Shown here piece by piece: positions 56,052 to 64,000 of a DNA stretch of 64,000 bases (positions are counted from its first letter, which is position 1; the number at the start of each line of letters is the position of its first letter). Position numbers and translations under genes: made by a program. This stretch comes from Lysinibacillus sp. FJAT-14745. Lineage in GTDB: Bacteria; Bacillota; Bacilli; Bacillales_A; Planococcaceae. A model generated the notes under the pieces. The model was not told the origin of the DNA. It ran no database searches and saw nothing but the letters and a program-made list of their open reading frames with translations. Location of the stretch: NCBI RefSeq assembly GCF_001275675.1, contig NZ_LITM01000007.1:50088-114087 (forward strand), written 5' to 3'.

Positions 56052-56624
56052 ATGAAATCCAACAGTATGGCGCATCATTTTCATACATTACAGGAGCAGC
56101 GATCTCACTACCTCCCTTGCATACATTCACTCTCACAGGAACAACTATGGCATCCGGAGAAAGAAGGAAAATGGTCTATCGGTGAACATTTCTATCACCT
56201 TTATCTAATCCTAAAAATGCTTAAAACAGCAACAAAGTTTTCCTTACTACTGACGCCTTACGCGAAAATGCGAAGAAACAAGCCATTCGCCACTGAAATA
56301 CATGATATTTACGAGGAATATAAAAACAAAAAAGGACGAGGCATGAGAGCTCCCGGAATATTAGTACCTCCCTCAAAAATACGTTTTACGTTGAGCAGTG
56401 ACGAAATTGAACAATTACTAGTGAACGAAACGAGCACAATGCAAGAATTAGTAAAAAATATTGAGGAGGATATTGCCGGGCATATTGTTTTTCCAGATCC
56501 TCTTGCTCACTATCCTAACCTTATTCAATCTATCCAGCTACTTGCGATCCATGAAAAGCATCATTTTAGAATAATGACGGAGCAATATAATCGATTGATT
56601 ACGTCTAGCGAAGTTTTAATTTAG
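56052..56624 (+). CDS. DinB family protein
   Basis: 190 residues, four-helix DinB_2 fold. Metal-binding histidines are seen in SIGEHFYHLYL and LAIHEKHHFRIM. The family includes bacillithiol transferases and uncharacterised DNA-damage-induced proteins. ATG 56052 is better spaced from GGAG than ATG 56043. Confidence 0.78.
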   Translation: MKSNSMAHHFHTLQEQRSHYLPCIHSLSQEQLWHPEKEGKWSIGEHFYHLYLILKMLKTATKFSLLLTPYAKMRRNKPFATEIHDIYEEYKNKKGRGMRAPGILVPPSKIRFTLSSDEIEQLLVNETSTMQELVKNIEEDIAGHIVFPDPLAHYPNLIQSIQLLAIHEKHHFRIMTEQYNRLITSSEVLI

Positions 56625-56688
56625 CATTTTAAAATGAAAAAACTATGTCCATATAAGTAGATTTCATTTATGAAAAGAGGTTTGAAAT

Positions 56689-57024
56689 ATGAAGATTCTA
56701 GGAAATGTTATTGATGCTCAAGGAAGATGTAAACACTATTTTAGTAAGGTAGATACTATTTCGATTAAATTTAAATGTTGTGGAGAGTATTATCCTTGCT
56801 ATAAATGTCATGAGGAAAATGCAAATCATAAAATTCAGCCATGGAAGAACAAGGATTTTGATGAAAAGGCAATATTTTGTGGCGTATGTAAAAAGGAATT
56901 AACGATTCGTGAATATATGAATAGCACAAATTGTAAGCATTGTGCTACTCTTTTTAATCCAAATTGCAGTAAGCATTTTCATATATACTTTGAGACGGAT
57001 AACAATTCTACATGTACTTTCTAA
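56689..57024 (+). CDS. CHY zinc finger protein
   Basis: 111 residues with the CHY-type ligand set: CKHYF, FKCCGEYYPCYKCHEE, FCGVCKKEL and NCKHCATLFNPNCSKHFHIYF. The pattern binds about three zinc ions. Bacterial members are small, free-standing and of unknown function. AGAGG precedes the ATG. Confidence 0.85.
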   Translation: MKILGNVIDAQGRCKHYFSKVDTISIKFKCCGEYYPCYKCHEENANHKIQPWKNKDFDEKAIFCGVCKKELTIREYMNSTNCKHCATLFNPNCSKHFHIYFETDNNSTCTF

Positions 57025-57032
57025 ATAGAATA

Positions 57033-57063
57033 GCCTTTGAAGGGTTAATGCCTTCAAAGGTTT
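57033..57063 (+). terminator. terminator of the CHY zinc finger gene
   Basis: CCTTTGAAGG / CCTTCAAAGG followed by TTTCC; T tract is short. Confidence 0.65.
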
Positions 57064-57087
57064 CCTATTAGGAGCTATGCGTAATGA

Positions 57088-58281
57088 TTATTTATTATAT
57101 GTTTGAAGAAATGCTTTTACTTTCTCCTTGGCAAATTGTGTGCTCAAACTACCTGGATTTGCATCAAAGCCATGATCGACCTTTGGAAGAAGATAAAGTT
57201 CATGTGCTACACCACTCTTAGTCAGTTTCTCATCCAATACGTTCGCCTGCTCTACGGGAACAATACGGTCGCTCGTTCCTAAAAACGTAATTGTTGGTGG
57301 TGTATTTTTCTGGATATAGCTTATAGGGGAAAGCATTTTATAACGCTCAGGGTATTCAGTTGGTGAACCTCCAATGTACTGATTCATAACATCTTGGACA
57401 TAACGCTTACTTGGATTGTTCTTGTAAAACTCAGTCATATCTGACGGTCCATACATGTTAATCACCGCCTTGATCGGGACATCCGGAACATCCGTTGATG
57501 GTGGTAAATGCTTATCTCCCATACTATATGCAGCAAGCATAGCTAGATTCCCCCCAGCAGACTCTCCCATTAAAATGATTCTGTTCGGATCAATCTTATA
57601 CGTATCTGCATTTTGCACAATCCAACCTAATGCCGATTTAACATCCCCTACTTCATCTTTCCAACCTGCTTCAGGAGGCATACGGTATTGGACATCAAAA
57701 ACAGTGTACCCTTGCTCATTCATCCACTGATTCCAGTCTTGAACTTGGCCTTTATCTCCACTTACCCAACCACCCCCATGCACTTGAACAATGACAGGTG
57801 TTAAAACATCCTCTGATTTTTTCTTTGCTGGCCAGACATCAAGCTTTAATTCAATGCCGTCCGTAGTCTTCCCATACACCACATCTACACTAGGCTTTGT
57901 TGAGGTATCTTGTTTATAGAAAAAAAGTGAGCTAAGAGAAACCGATACATTCTCGCTTTTGGCATAGCTTTTCATATTACTAATTGGCTGCACAATTAAA
58001 AAAATTAATAACAACAAAATAGGAATTAGAACTGTAAGAGCAATTAAAGTTTTCTTCCAAAAAGAAAGAGCTAATAAAACTATTATTATTAATGTTGTAA
58101 CTACTAGAATACTTGGAAATATAGAAGCCCCCCATGCAAGCAGACTCATTATTTTATCCATATTACTTGGATTAAAAATATAGTATGCCACTATAATGAT
58201 AAAACAACCTACTATTACAGAGAGGATTGTGAGCAGCCACTGAAGAAAACCTCTAGGTCGCCAATTTGTTGTCTGATTCAT
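57088..58281 (-). CDS. membrane-anchored alpha/beta hydrolase (esterase)
   Basis: 397 residues. About three N-terminal membrane spans (residues 13-105), then an HSL-type hydrolase: oxyanion motif VQVHGGGWVSGDKG, nucleophile elbow LMGESAGGNLAM, Asp in FLGTSDRIVP and His in KVDHGFDAN. ATG 58281 (MNQTTNWRPRG) follows GGGAGG. Probably acts outside the cell on a small ester; substrate unknown. Confidence 0.83.
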   Translation of the reverse strand: MNQTTNWRPRGFLQWLLTILSVIVGCFIIIVAYYIFNPSNMDKIMSLLAWGASIFPSILVVTTLIIIVLLALSFWKKTLIALTVLIPILLLLIFLIVQPISNMKSYAKSENVSVSLSSLFFYKQDTSTKPSVDVVYGKTTDGIELKLDVWPAKKKSEDVLTPVIVQVHGGGWVSGDKGQVQDWNQWMNEQGYTVFDVQYRMPPEAGWKDEVGDVKSALGWIVQNADTYKIDPNRIILMGESAGGNLAMLAAYSMGDKHLPPSTDVPDVPIKAVINMYGPSDMTEFYKNNPSKRYVQDVMNQYIGGSPTEYPERYKMLSPISYIQKNTPPTITFLGTSDRIVPVEQANVLDEKLTKSGVAHELYLLPKVDHGFDANPGSLSTQFAKEKVKAFLQTYNK

Positions 58282-58500
58282 CTTTTTAAAACCTCCCATA
58301 TTACACCATACCTTTATAATGCCTTATGTCATAAGATTTTTAGTAATCATTTCATTAATATAAATGATACACAGTCTATATATCTTATATCCGAGAATTT
58401 TAGTTTTATCAAAATTTTCTAAACTCTTTACAGAAGTTGATTTTGAAAGTTTTATAGCAAGTAGTATGGTATTCACATAAAAAAGAAAAAGAGTGGTTAA

Positions 58501-58689
58501 ATGAAAATCAAAAAAGTGTTAACACCATTCTTAATTGCAGGTTTTGTATTATCAGCCGGAAGTAATTCTTTTGCTGAAACAAGTAATTTTAATGAATCGA
58601 ATGATGCAGTTGATTGGGATAAGGATTGGGAATCTTTCGAAACTGAAAACTATCCTAGTACTATTACTTTCCCTGGTGGTGAGTCTTAA
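58501..58689 (+). CDS. small secreted peptide, probably frame-broken
   Basis: 62 residues: signal peptide MKIKKVLTPFLIAGFV...SFAE followed by an acidic segment (DAVDWDKDWESFETENY) and PSTITFPGGES. The frame stops at 58687. Another frame, open from 58683 to 58799, encodes SRSSQIYKWKYKISYAKGKV and STGISHSDSAKY and ends just before a strong terminator. One frameshift would give a secreted protein of about 98 residues, the size of small bacteriocins or extracellular peptides. Function unknown. Confidence 0.5.
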   Translation: MKIKKVLTPFLIAGFVLSAGSNSFAETSNFNESNDAVDWDKDWESFETENYPSTITFPGGES

Positions 58690-58809
58690 CTAGGGCTTCT
58701 CGAAGTTCTCAGATATACAAATGGAAGTACAAAATATCATATGCGAAAGGTAAAGTTAAGAGCACTGGGATATCTCATTCTGATTCTGCGAAATACTGAA
58801 AAATTTAAT

Positions 58810-58848
58810 AAAAAAGATTTAATCACTATTTGGATTAAATCTTTTTTC
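58810..58848 (+). terminator. terminator after the secreted peptide gene
   Basis: AAAAAAGATTTAATC / GATTAAATCTTTTTT, symmetrical and likely bidirectional. Confidence 0.88.
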
Positions 58849-58911
58849 ATAATCGAGGATGCGAAAGCTGTTGATCAAGGATTAAAACCTTTCCCTACCT
58901 CACTTCATTGC

Positions 58912-59331
58912 TTATCTGACTTCTATTTCGGAAAGCTCTTCTAGCCACTCTGTCATTCTACTCTTAGCATAATCCTGTTCAAATTGGTACCAATGATTTT
59001 CGACGCCTAGTTCATTAATTTTTTCCTTAAACATTCGAAAAGGCTTTTTTCCGTTAAGTACGTTGATTAAATGAATCGTAATCGGATCTGATTGCTTTTT
59101 AGCAAAACTAGCCATGACATCATACATTTCAGACGATGAAACATTTGGAATCATTACTAAATCCGCAGTCACTTCCTCATCATCCCAATCAATCTCAGGC
59201 TCGCCAGTTAAAGCTTCTGGCGCATCCAAAAGAATTTCACCTGTTCGACTGTTTAACACATAAGACATTTCATCATCATTTCCATTTAAAAATACTTCCG
59301 CAAGTTCATCTAGTAGTTTCAATTTCCTCAC
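58912..59331 (-). CDS. UPF0158 family protein
   Basis: 139 residues. MYDVMASFAKKQ, LINVLNGKKPFRMFKEKI and HWYQFEQDYAKSRMTEWLEEL follow the UPF0158 family, acidic cytoplasmic proteins without known function. GGTGAGG precedes the ATG. Confidence 0.8.
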   Translation of the reverse strand: MRKLKLLDELAEVFLNGNDDEMSYVLNSRTGEILLDAPEALTGEPEIDWDDEEVTADLVMIPNVSSSEMYDVMASFAKKQSDPITIHLINVLNGKKPFRMFKEKINELGVENHWYQFEQDYAKSRMTEWLEELSEIEVR

Positions 59332-59388
59332 CTCATATTAGTTCTACACGCATAGGGATAGAATGCTTAAGCTCAGTCGAAAACTGCA

Positions 59389-59418
59389 TAAAAAAGAGCC
59401 GAAAAGATTCGATTCGGC
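59389..59418 (-). terminator. terminator of the 59714-59421 gene
   Basis: GCCGAA / TTCGGC followed by TCTTTTTT on the minus strand, immediately after the stop. Confidence 0.85.
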
Positions 59419-59420
59419 AT

Positions 59421-59714
59421 TTATTCATACATTCCTATGCTGAGCTCCCTACAAAATGATTCTATCGTGTCCCGCTCTTCTTTTGGCAATGCTTCGTACT
59501 CAACCAGATATTGTGCTGAAAAGTCTTCTAACTCCTTATAACTGACTTCTCTTGTCAGGACGATTCCATTGACCTCATTAGCCAACTGGTTTGCAGCTAC
59601 AATATCCGTAAACGCAAAGGCCTGTTCTTCATCATCTGTGAATGTATGAAGGTCTATTTCCCCCTGGTAATAGCGCTCATCTACTTGCACTACGTAATAT
59701 CTAATTGAATCCAT
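59421..59714 (-). CDS. conserved small protein of unknown function
   Basis: 97 residues from ATG 59714 behind GGGGAGGTG. Acidic, mixed alpha/beta (DSIRYYVVQVDERYYQGEI, AFAFTDIVAANQLANEVNG), with no membrane segment. I do not recognise the family. Confidence 0.55.
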   Translation of the reverse strand: MDSIRYYVVQVDERYYQGEIDLHTFTDDEEQAFAFTDIVAANQLANEVNGIVLTREVSYKELEDFSAQYLVEYEALPKEERDTIESFCRELSIGMYE

Positions 59715-59818
59715 TATACACCTCCCCAATTCATGATATTAATTATTTCCTTAATAAACTGATGAATACCCATGCAACATCGTAACATGCTCAAAGTGTG
59801 ATGAAAACTCTAAGAATT

Positions 59819-60670
59819 CTAAAGTAACATTCGTAAAAACTTTTCAAAATTCACGCCTGCTTCGCGCGGAATTTGCTCCTTTGACGTAGCTTCAATTGAA
59901 GCGGCTAAAAACGTCTCAGCAAGCTTCATTGATTCAACTAAATCCTGCCCACGCATCATGCCACCCATAATGACGGATGCAAACAAATCACCTGTCCCTG
60001 AATAGCTCTCGCCGTTGTATTCTCGGATGCTAGAAAATGAACGCTCTGCATCGACATACATATTGCCTACATAGCGCTTGTTCGGATCTGCTGGCGGCGG
60101 ATTCAAACCAGTAATAATGACGTTCGCCCCGGTCGTCTGCTGCAGCTGATGACCCGCTTCCTCTACCGCCTGAAGATAATCTGCATCGTCTTGATAGCCC
60201 TGTAGCTTCTCATACGACAAACCTGTAAGTAAGCAGCATTCTGTAATATTAGGCGTAATAATGTCTGCACACTTCACTAGCGCTTTCATCCGATCAAGCA
60301 ACTCGCCTGTATACATTTTATACACCTCGCCCAAATCGCCCATTACCGGATCGACAAGAAGCGTCGTTTCGCTTGAGTGAAACACGTTTAAAAACCGAAA
60401 GATGTTATCGATTTGTTCCTCCCCTGTCACAAAGCCTGTATGAATACCATCAAAGGTCGCTCCAAGCTTGCTCCACTCATCCACAAAATAGTCCATCTTT
60501 GACGTTAAATCCTCACAATAAAAACTCGAATACCCTGTTTGCGCCGTTAAAATCGCAGTTGGTAATGGCACCGCCTGAACACCCATCACTGACAGCACAG
60601 GCATCGCAGCCGTTAACGAGCACTTCCCAAAGGATGACATATCCTGAATTACAGCAACTTTTTTCATCAT
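59819..60670 (-). CDS. pyridoxal/pyridoxine kinase (PfkB/ribokinase fold)
   Basis: 283 residues. It has IQDMSSFGKCSLTAAMPVLS at the N-terminus, VDPVMGDLGEVY and ITPNITECCLLTG in the middle, and the anion-hole SGTGDLFASVI near the C-terminus, as in PdxK/PdxY-type B6 kinases. It phosphorylates pyridoxal, pyridoxine or pyridoxamine. ATG 60670 follows GGTGGAG. It is divergent from an ECF transporter S-component gene 188 bases away, consistent with vitamin salvage. Confidence 0.86.
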   Translation of the reverse strand: MMKKVAVIQDMSSFGKCSLTAAMPVLSVMGVQAVPLPTAILTAQTGYSSFYCEDLTSKMDYFVDEWSKLGATFDGIHTGFVTGEEQIDNIFRFLNVFHSSETTLLVDPVMGDLGEVYKMYTGELLDRMKALVKCADIITPNITECCLLTGLSYEKLQGYQDDADYLQAVEEAGHQLQQTTGANVIITGLNPPPADPNKRYVGNMYVDAERSFSSIREYNGESYSGTGDLFASVIMGGMMRGQDLVESMKLAETFLAASIEATSKEQIPREAGVNFEKFLRMLL

Positions 60671-60858
60671 ACTCTCCACCTAACTAATCCTGCTTGTATT
60701 CTCTTCATCGTATCATAATTAGATAGATGCGAAAATGCACTCACGAATAGAAAAACAAACTGACCTTTAATATTTTTATCAAATTGGCACTTTTACGATA
60801 GTCAGTCCTTTGCTAAAGTTAAAATTATCGAAAAATTCATCATAGTGAGGACATACAA

Positions 60859-61410
60859 ATGCAAAATATACAAGGTCAATCGTATACAAAATCACGCACG
60901 AAAACATTTGATTTAGTGATTACATCAATTCTTGCAGCACTTGTTTTCGTCGCAACAATGTTCATCAATATTAAACTACCATTCGGGCAAGGTGGGCTTA
61001 TTCACTTAGGGACATCCATGCTTTTAATCACGTCGATTTTATTTGGTCCTAAAAAAGGGGCACTTGCAGGGGCTATCGGAATGGGCTTATTCGATATCGT
61101 AAGTGGTTGGTTAATTTGGGCGCCAACCACAATAATCTCCCGCGCATTACAAGGCGCTATCGTCGGAAAAATCGCTTGGTCTAAAGGACATAGAGGCGAC
61201 GACATTCGATTAAACATTTTAGCGGCAGTTGTTTCAATGCCCGTGATGATTGCGGTCTACTATATCGGGCAAGCGATTATGTACAACAGCTGGGTTGCCC
61301 CTATGGCATCTATTCCAGGAGACGTAATCCAAAACGTTGTCGGTTTAATTATCGCAATTCCGGTATGTATCGTGATGAAAAAAACACCGTACTTCAAAAA
61401 GAATTTCTAA
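60859..61410 (+). CDS. ECF transporter S-component (vitamin B6 or HMP type likely)
   Basis: 183 residues, about six membrane helices, with an N-terminal LVITSILAALVFVATMFINIKLP and the GPKKGALAGAIGMGLFD region typical of ECF substrate-binding subunits. The energising EcfAA'T proteins are encoded elsewhere. Location beside a pyridoxal kinase gene suggests pyridoxine/pyridoxal or hydroxymethylpyrimidine uptake. No riboswitch is seen in the short leader. Confidence 0.82.
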   Translation: MQNIQGQSYTKSRTKTFDLVITSILAALVFVATMFINIKLPFGQGGLIHLGTSMLLITSILFGPKKGALAGAIGMGLFDIVSGWLIWAPTTIISRALQGAIVGKIAWSKGHRGDDIRLNILAAVVSMPVMIAVYYIGQAIMYNSWVAPMASIPGDVIQNVVGLIIAIPVCIVMKKTPYFKKNF

Positions 61411-61412
61411 TA

Positions 61413-61465
61413 AAAAACACGCCATCTTGTTGTTTTGCTGACAGCATAGATGGCGTGTTTTTTTG
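61413..61465 (+). terminator. ECF S-component gene terminator
   Basis: AACACGCCATCT / AGATGGCGTGTT followed by TTTTTTG. Confidence 0.9.
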
Positions 61466-61489
61466 ATTGGTGTTTCATTTAAAATTTCA

Positions 61490-61560
61490 AGGTGCAATAA
61501 TGTAGTTTTTTTCCATACTATATCTTTAGGGCGAAAATGCCATGAGTAAAAAACAGAAGT
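61490..61560 (+). pseudogene. truncated copy of the cortex-hydrolase gene start and its promoter
   Basis: CAATAATGTAGTTTTTTTCCATACTATATC and ATGCCATGAGTAAAA match the region before and at the start of the 62157 gene (CAATAATGAAGGCTTTTTTTCATACTATATG; ATGCCAAGAGTAAAA). Here the third codon AGA has become TGA and the gene body is absent. Confidence 0.6.
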
Positions 61561-61626
61561 TAAAAATCCCTCAAATTGATAAAAATTACAATTTAATTTA
61601 ACCTGTATTCAAAGGGGTGGTTGGTA

Positions 61627-61944
61627 ATGAACGGGGATGCTATCATTTGGATCGTTTTATTACTATCTATTGTAATTTGTGATTATTTAGCATCCTATTT
61701 ATACAAAAATAAGAAGATCCCTTTATGGGCTTCTGCAATTGGCATGGCACTTTTAATTCCAGTAATAGTCGGTAGCTTTGTATATTTAGGGGTCAGTTAT
61801 GCTAAAGCTTTTGAACCAGATAACACAAGAGAAGGAATTGCTTTTGCAGGAGGATTTATGGCGTTGATCCTTGCATTAAATGCAATTATTATGTTCGTTG
61901 TAGGAGTTATTTTAAATATTTATACGTTCGTTAAAAAGCATTAA
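61627..61944 (+). CDS. three-helix membrane protein of unknown function
   Basis: 105 residues from ATG 61627 behind GGGGTGG. Helices at about 5-24, 33-55 and 75-102. No family recognised. Confidence 0.55.
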   Translation: MNGDAIIWIVLLLSIVICDYLASYLYKNKKIPLWASAIGMALLIPVIVGSFVYLGVSYAKAFEPDNTREGIAFAGGFMALILALNAIIMFVVGVILNIYTFVKKH

Positions 61945-61977
61945 AAAATCATGTGTTATAAAGCACATGATTTTTTT
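61943..61977 (+). terminator. terminator of the 61627 gene
   Basis: AAAATCATGTG / CACATGATTTTTTT at the stop codon. Confidence 0.9.
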
Positions 61978-62111
61978 ACATATAACTGCTTGTGCTTGGC
62001 ATTTTCGATATAGAATGTAACATCTAAACTAAAGTGAATTGTTACCTCACTTTCAACAAAAGTATTTCGAAATGACTTTTCAATCTTTTCTGAACTAGTA
62101 ATTTTGATTTT

Positions 62112-62141
62112 CAATAATGAAGGCTTTTTTTCATACTATAT
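62112..62141 (+). promoter_or_regulatory. sporulation-sigma-like promoter of the first cortex hydrolase
   Basis: TCAATAAT, 13 bases, CATACTATA. The downstream element fits the CATA-type -10 of SigE/SigK, and the upstream element roughly fits SigE. A similar sequence lies at 61490-61519. The second hydrolase has a weaker form, CGTACTATATG at 62769. Confidence 0.5.
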
Positions 62142-62156
62142 GGTGGAGGTGAAAAA

Positions 62157-62597
62157 ATGCCAAGAGTAAAATATATAGATTCTGACATTGGCTTAGTGGC
62201 AAGGATGATGAGAGCGGAAGCGGAAGGTGAAGGAAACCAAGGAATGCTATATGTTGGCAACGTCATTGTGAATCGTGTTATAGCAGAATGTCCAGACTTT
62301 AGAGATTTAAGAACAATTAATGATGTCATTTATCAGGTACAGGGAGGAAATTATTCTTTTGAAGCTGTTCAAAAAGGGAATATGTTTTACCAAAGAGCGC
62401 GACCTAATGAAAGAAGATTAGCAAAACTGACTCTGGATTATTGGCGAGATCATCCAGCGAAATACGCACTTTGGTACTTCAATCCATACGCACCATGTCC
62501 TCCAACATGGTACGGTCAACCTTTTACTGGTCAATTTAAAAATCATTGCTTCTATGAACCAGCACCTGATACATGTGAAAGTGTTTATCAAGGATAG
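62157..62597 (+). CDS. CwlJ/SleB-type cell wall hydrolase, copy 1
   Basis: 146 residues, a single Hydrolase_2 domain: MMRAEAEGEGNQGMLYVGNVIVNRV (catalytic Glu in AEAEGE), FEAVQKGNMFYQRARPNE, HPAKYALWYFNPYAPCPPTWYG and FKNHCFYEP. Length and lack of signal peptide are as in CwlJ, the spore-coat-located cortex-lytic enzyme used in germination. GGAGGTG precedes the ATG. Confidence 0.9.
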   Translation: MPRVKYIDSDIGLVARMMRAEAEGEGNQGMLYVGNVIVNRVIAECPDFRDLRTINDVIYQVQGGNYSFEAVQKGNMFYQRARPNERRLAKLTLDYWRDHPAKYALWYFNPYAPCPPTWYGQPFTGQFKNHCFYEPAPDTCESVYQG

Positions 62598-62790
62598 GTA
62601 GCCGTTTTGCGTTTTTATGCTGCGAATACAACATTTTTAGTCGCAGGTACTTCCAGCGAACAATATTCATTCTCCGTAAATAACAGTTATCGGTTGGGAA
62701 AACCTCAAAACCCTAAAAACACCTTAGGGGGGAGAAATTCGAATGAACTACTGTTGGCAATTTTTCCGTACTATATGTTGGAGGTGAAAA

Positions 62791-63231
62791 ATGCCAAGAG
62801 CAAAATATCGAGATGCTGACGTTGATTTAATGGCAAGGATGATGAGAGCGGAAGCTGAAGGTGAAGGAAATCAAGGAATGTTATATGTTGGCAACGTCAT
62901 TGTGAATCGTCTTGTAGCAAATTGTTTAGACTTTACAGATTTAAGAACAGTAGAAGATGTCATTTATCAGGTACAGGGAGGAAATTATTCTTTTGAAGCT
63001 GTTCAAAAAGGGAATTTATTTTACCAAAGAGCTCGATCTAATGAAAAAAGATTAGCAAAAATGAATCTGGATTATTGGCGAGATCATCCAGCGAAATACG
63101 CACTTTGGTACTTCAATCCATTTGCTCCATGTCCTCCAACATGGTACGGTCAACCTTTTGCTGGTCAATTTAAAAATCATTGCTTCTATGAACCAGCACC
63201 TGATACATGTGATGGTGTTTATATGGGATAA
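62791..63231 (+). CDS. CwlJ/SleB-type cell wall hydrolase, copy 2
   Basis: 146 residues, about 90 percent identical by eye to the 62157 product, with all the same motifs (AEAEGEGNQGM, WYFNPFAPCPPTWYG, NHCFYEP). Differences cluster at the N-terminus (RDADVDLMAR) and residues 48-57. GGAGGTG precedes the ATG. The intervening 62598-62790 holds the duplicated 3' flank and a weak CGTACTATATG promoter element. Confidence 0.9.
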   Translation: MPRAKYRDADVDLMARMMRAEAEGEGNQGMLYVGNVIVNRLVANCLDFTDLRTVEDVIYQVQGGNYSFEAVQKGNLFYQRARSNEKRLAKMNLDYWRDHPAKYALWYFNPFAPCPPTWYGQPFAGQFKNHCFYEPAPDTCDGVYMG

Positions 63232-63430
63232 GAGCTATTTTGCGTTTTGGTGCTGCGCATACAACATTTTTAGCCGCAGGTACTTATAGCCAACAATCTT
63301 ATATTCGACGTAACTCTACCAAGCTAACACTTATTTTTTTATATATTTACATTGAACGTTCTTAATTCAAAAAAGCGTTTAGAAAAACCTTTAAAAGGTT
63401 TATACTTTATACGAACCCATTATTTAGACA

Positions 63431-63468
63431 TAATAATCCCCCTGTTCGTTCAAAACAGGGGGATTATA
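63431..63468. terminator. hairpin at the end of the LPXTG gene
   Basis: ATAATCCCCCTGTT / AACAGGGGGATTAT, a strong stem three bases from the stop at 63471; T tracts on either side are weak. The preceding 63331-63430 shows nothing else. Confidence 0.65.
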
Positions 63469-63470
63469 TT

Positions 63471-64000
63471 TTAAATTTCTCTTCTACTACGTCGTAATAA
63501 CAAGTATGCTAGCGCTACTAAAACAAGACCAAGTACTTGGTATAGGATTGTATTACTTTCTCCTGTTTGAGGTAAGCGTTTAGCTTGATTTGGAGTATTT
63601 TGATCCTTTTTGTCAACTTTTTGATTTTGAACAACTTTGTTAGTTTGCTCTTTTGATGACATTTCTACTACATTACCTTCATTTTTTGAGTCATTTGGTT
63701 TTTCACTAAGTTCCACCGGTTTTTCTGACTTCTCTTGAGTTTTTGGTTCTTCCACTACACTACTCTCATTTTTTGAGTCTTTCGGTGTTTCATTCTGTTC
63801 CACCGGTTTTTCTGGTTTCTCTTGAGTCTTCGGTTCCTCTACTACAGTACCCTCATTTTTTGGTTCATATGTTTTTTCACTCTCTACCGGTTTTACTGGT
63901 GTTGTCGGTTTTTCGCCTGGTTCCACTGGTTTTTCTGGTGTTGTCGGTTTTTCACCTGGTCCCACTGGTTTTTCTGGTGTTGTCGGTTTTTCACCTGGTC
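63471..64000 (-). CDS. LPXTG-anchored surface protein, N-terminus beyond the window
   Basis: The frame is open from the window edge to TAA 63471, giving the C-terminal 176 residues. It consists of Pro/Glu/Lys/Thr repeats: PGEKPTTPEKPVE, then three VVEEPKTQEKPEKPVE-type repeats. The end is a sortase signal: RLPQTGESN, a hydrophobic helix and the tail RRSRREI. Sortase A should link it to peptidoglycan. The repeats serve as a wall-spanning stalk; the functional head is outside the window. Confidence 0.9.
   Translation of the reverse strand, partial: PGEKPTTPEKPVGPGEKPTTPEKPVEPGEKPTTPVKPVESEKTYEPKNEGTVVEEPKTQEKPEKPVEQNETPKDSKNESSVVEEPKTQEKSEKPVELSEKPNDSKNEGNVVEMSSKEQTNKVVQNQKVDKKDQNTPNQAKRLPQTGESNTILYQVLGLVLVALAYLLLRRSRREI

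Larger units (their letters stand above)
62105..63330 (+). repeat. tandem duplication of a hydrolase gene with flanks (unit about 630 bp)
   Basis: Both coding regions plus upstream ACTATATGxTGGAGGTGAAAA and downstream TTTTGCGTTTT...GCTGCG...ATACAACATTTTTAG...CGCAGGTACT are repeated in order. The copies differ by scattered substitutions, so the duplication is not recent. Confidence 0.8.

Noticed and set aside
58741..58944. 67-codon frame after the secreted peptide
   Set aside because: It crosses the terminator at 58810-58848; another frame in the same DNA gives a more plausible tail.

Overview
The window is low-GC Gram-positive DNA from a spore-forming member of the Bacillales. The most likely source is a Lysinibacillus-like species; this is inferred from gene content, not from a search. 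The evidence is strong GGAGG ribosome binding sites, frequent TTG/GTG starts, and gene sets in Bacillus subtilis order (yunFED; sufCDSUB; metNPQ-yusE-yusF-gcvH-yusI; fadNAE). CwlJ/SleB-type cortex hydrolases, an S-layer-homology protein and an LPXTG surface protein fit the same picture.

Layout. 1-2851: yunD (cut by the window edge), yunE and yunF. 3323-5892: acetyltransferase, small membrane protein and a ferritin-like gene ending at a T9 tract. 5997-11251: the Fe-S assembly operon sufCDSUB behind two Fur-box-like sites. 12395-14965: gltC and a dicarboxylate/amino-acid symporter, facing each other. 15603-22124: a four-gene operon for a synthase-type exopolysaccharide (degenerate GGDEF plus receiver, HEAT protein, processive GT2, membrane-anchored glycoside hydrolase). 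22416-25488: methionine importer under a SAM-I riboswitch. 25553-27217: thioredoxin-like, Toprim, gcvH and ArsC/Spx-like genes. 27852-33364: beta-oxidation operon fadNAE with a FadR box. 33756-37146: thioredoxin, C39-like protein, 5'-3' exonuclease and an arginase-family enzyme. 37760-42952: a second polysaccharide operon (sugar transferase, GT4, two acyltransferase/FemAB-like proteins, NodB deacetylase). 43131-49403: OsmC, a NUMOD4-like protein, a flavoprotein, a ZIP transporter and an SLH protein. 49916-55268 is accessory DNA: a split sigma factor, glutaredoxin, tRNA-Cys, YvrJ, small membrane proteins and three gene remnants. 55438-64000: acetyltransferase, DinB, CHY zinc finger, esterase, a broken secreted peptide, a pyridoxal kinase facing an ECF S-component, duplicated cortex hydrolases and the LPXTG protein.

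The strongest candidate for an undescribed system is 51194-52982. A SigO/RsoA-like two-part sigma factor lies beside a glutaredoxin gene, an orphan tRNA-Cys, yvrJ and a four-cysteine 61-residue protein. The sequence ATCCTCTTTA precedes all three transcription units in the same orientation, and a GAAC-N4-GTTC palindrome (LexA-box-like) overlaps the copy in front of the sigma gene. This suggests an SOS-gated, self-amplifying regulon.

The window is also rich in non-coding repeats. There are four intergenic arrays, all with a 21-bp period. A miniature inverted-repeat element occurs twice, one copy with a perfect 9-bp target duplication. Two mosaic long-repeat families (A and B) share a core, and B copies sit exactly against stop codons and terminators.
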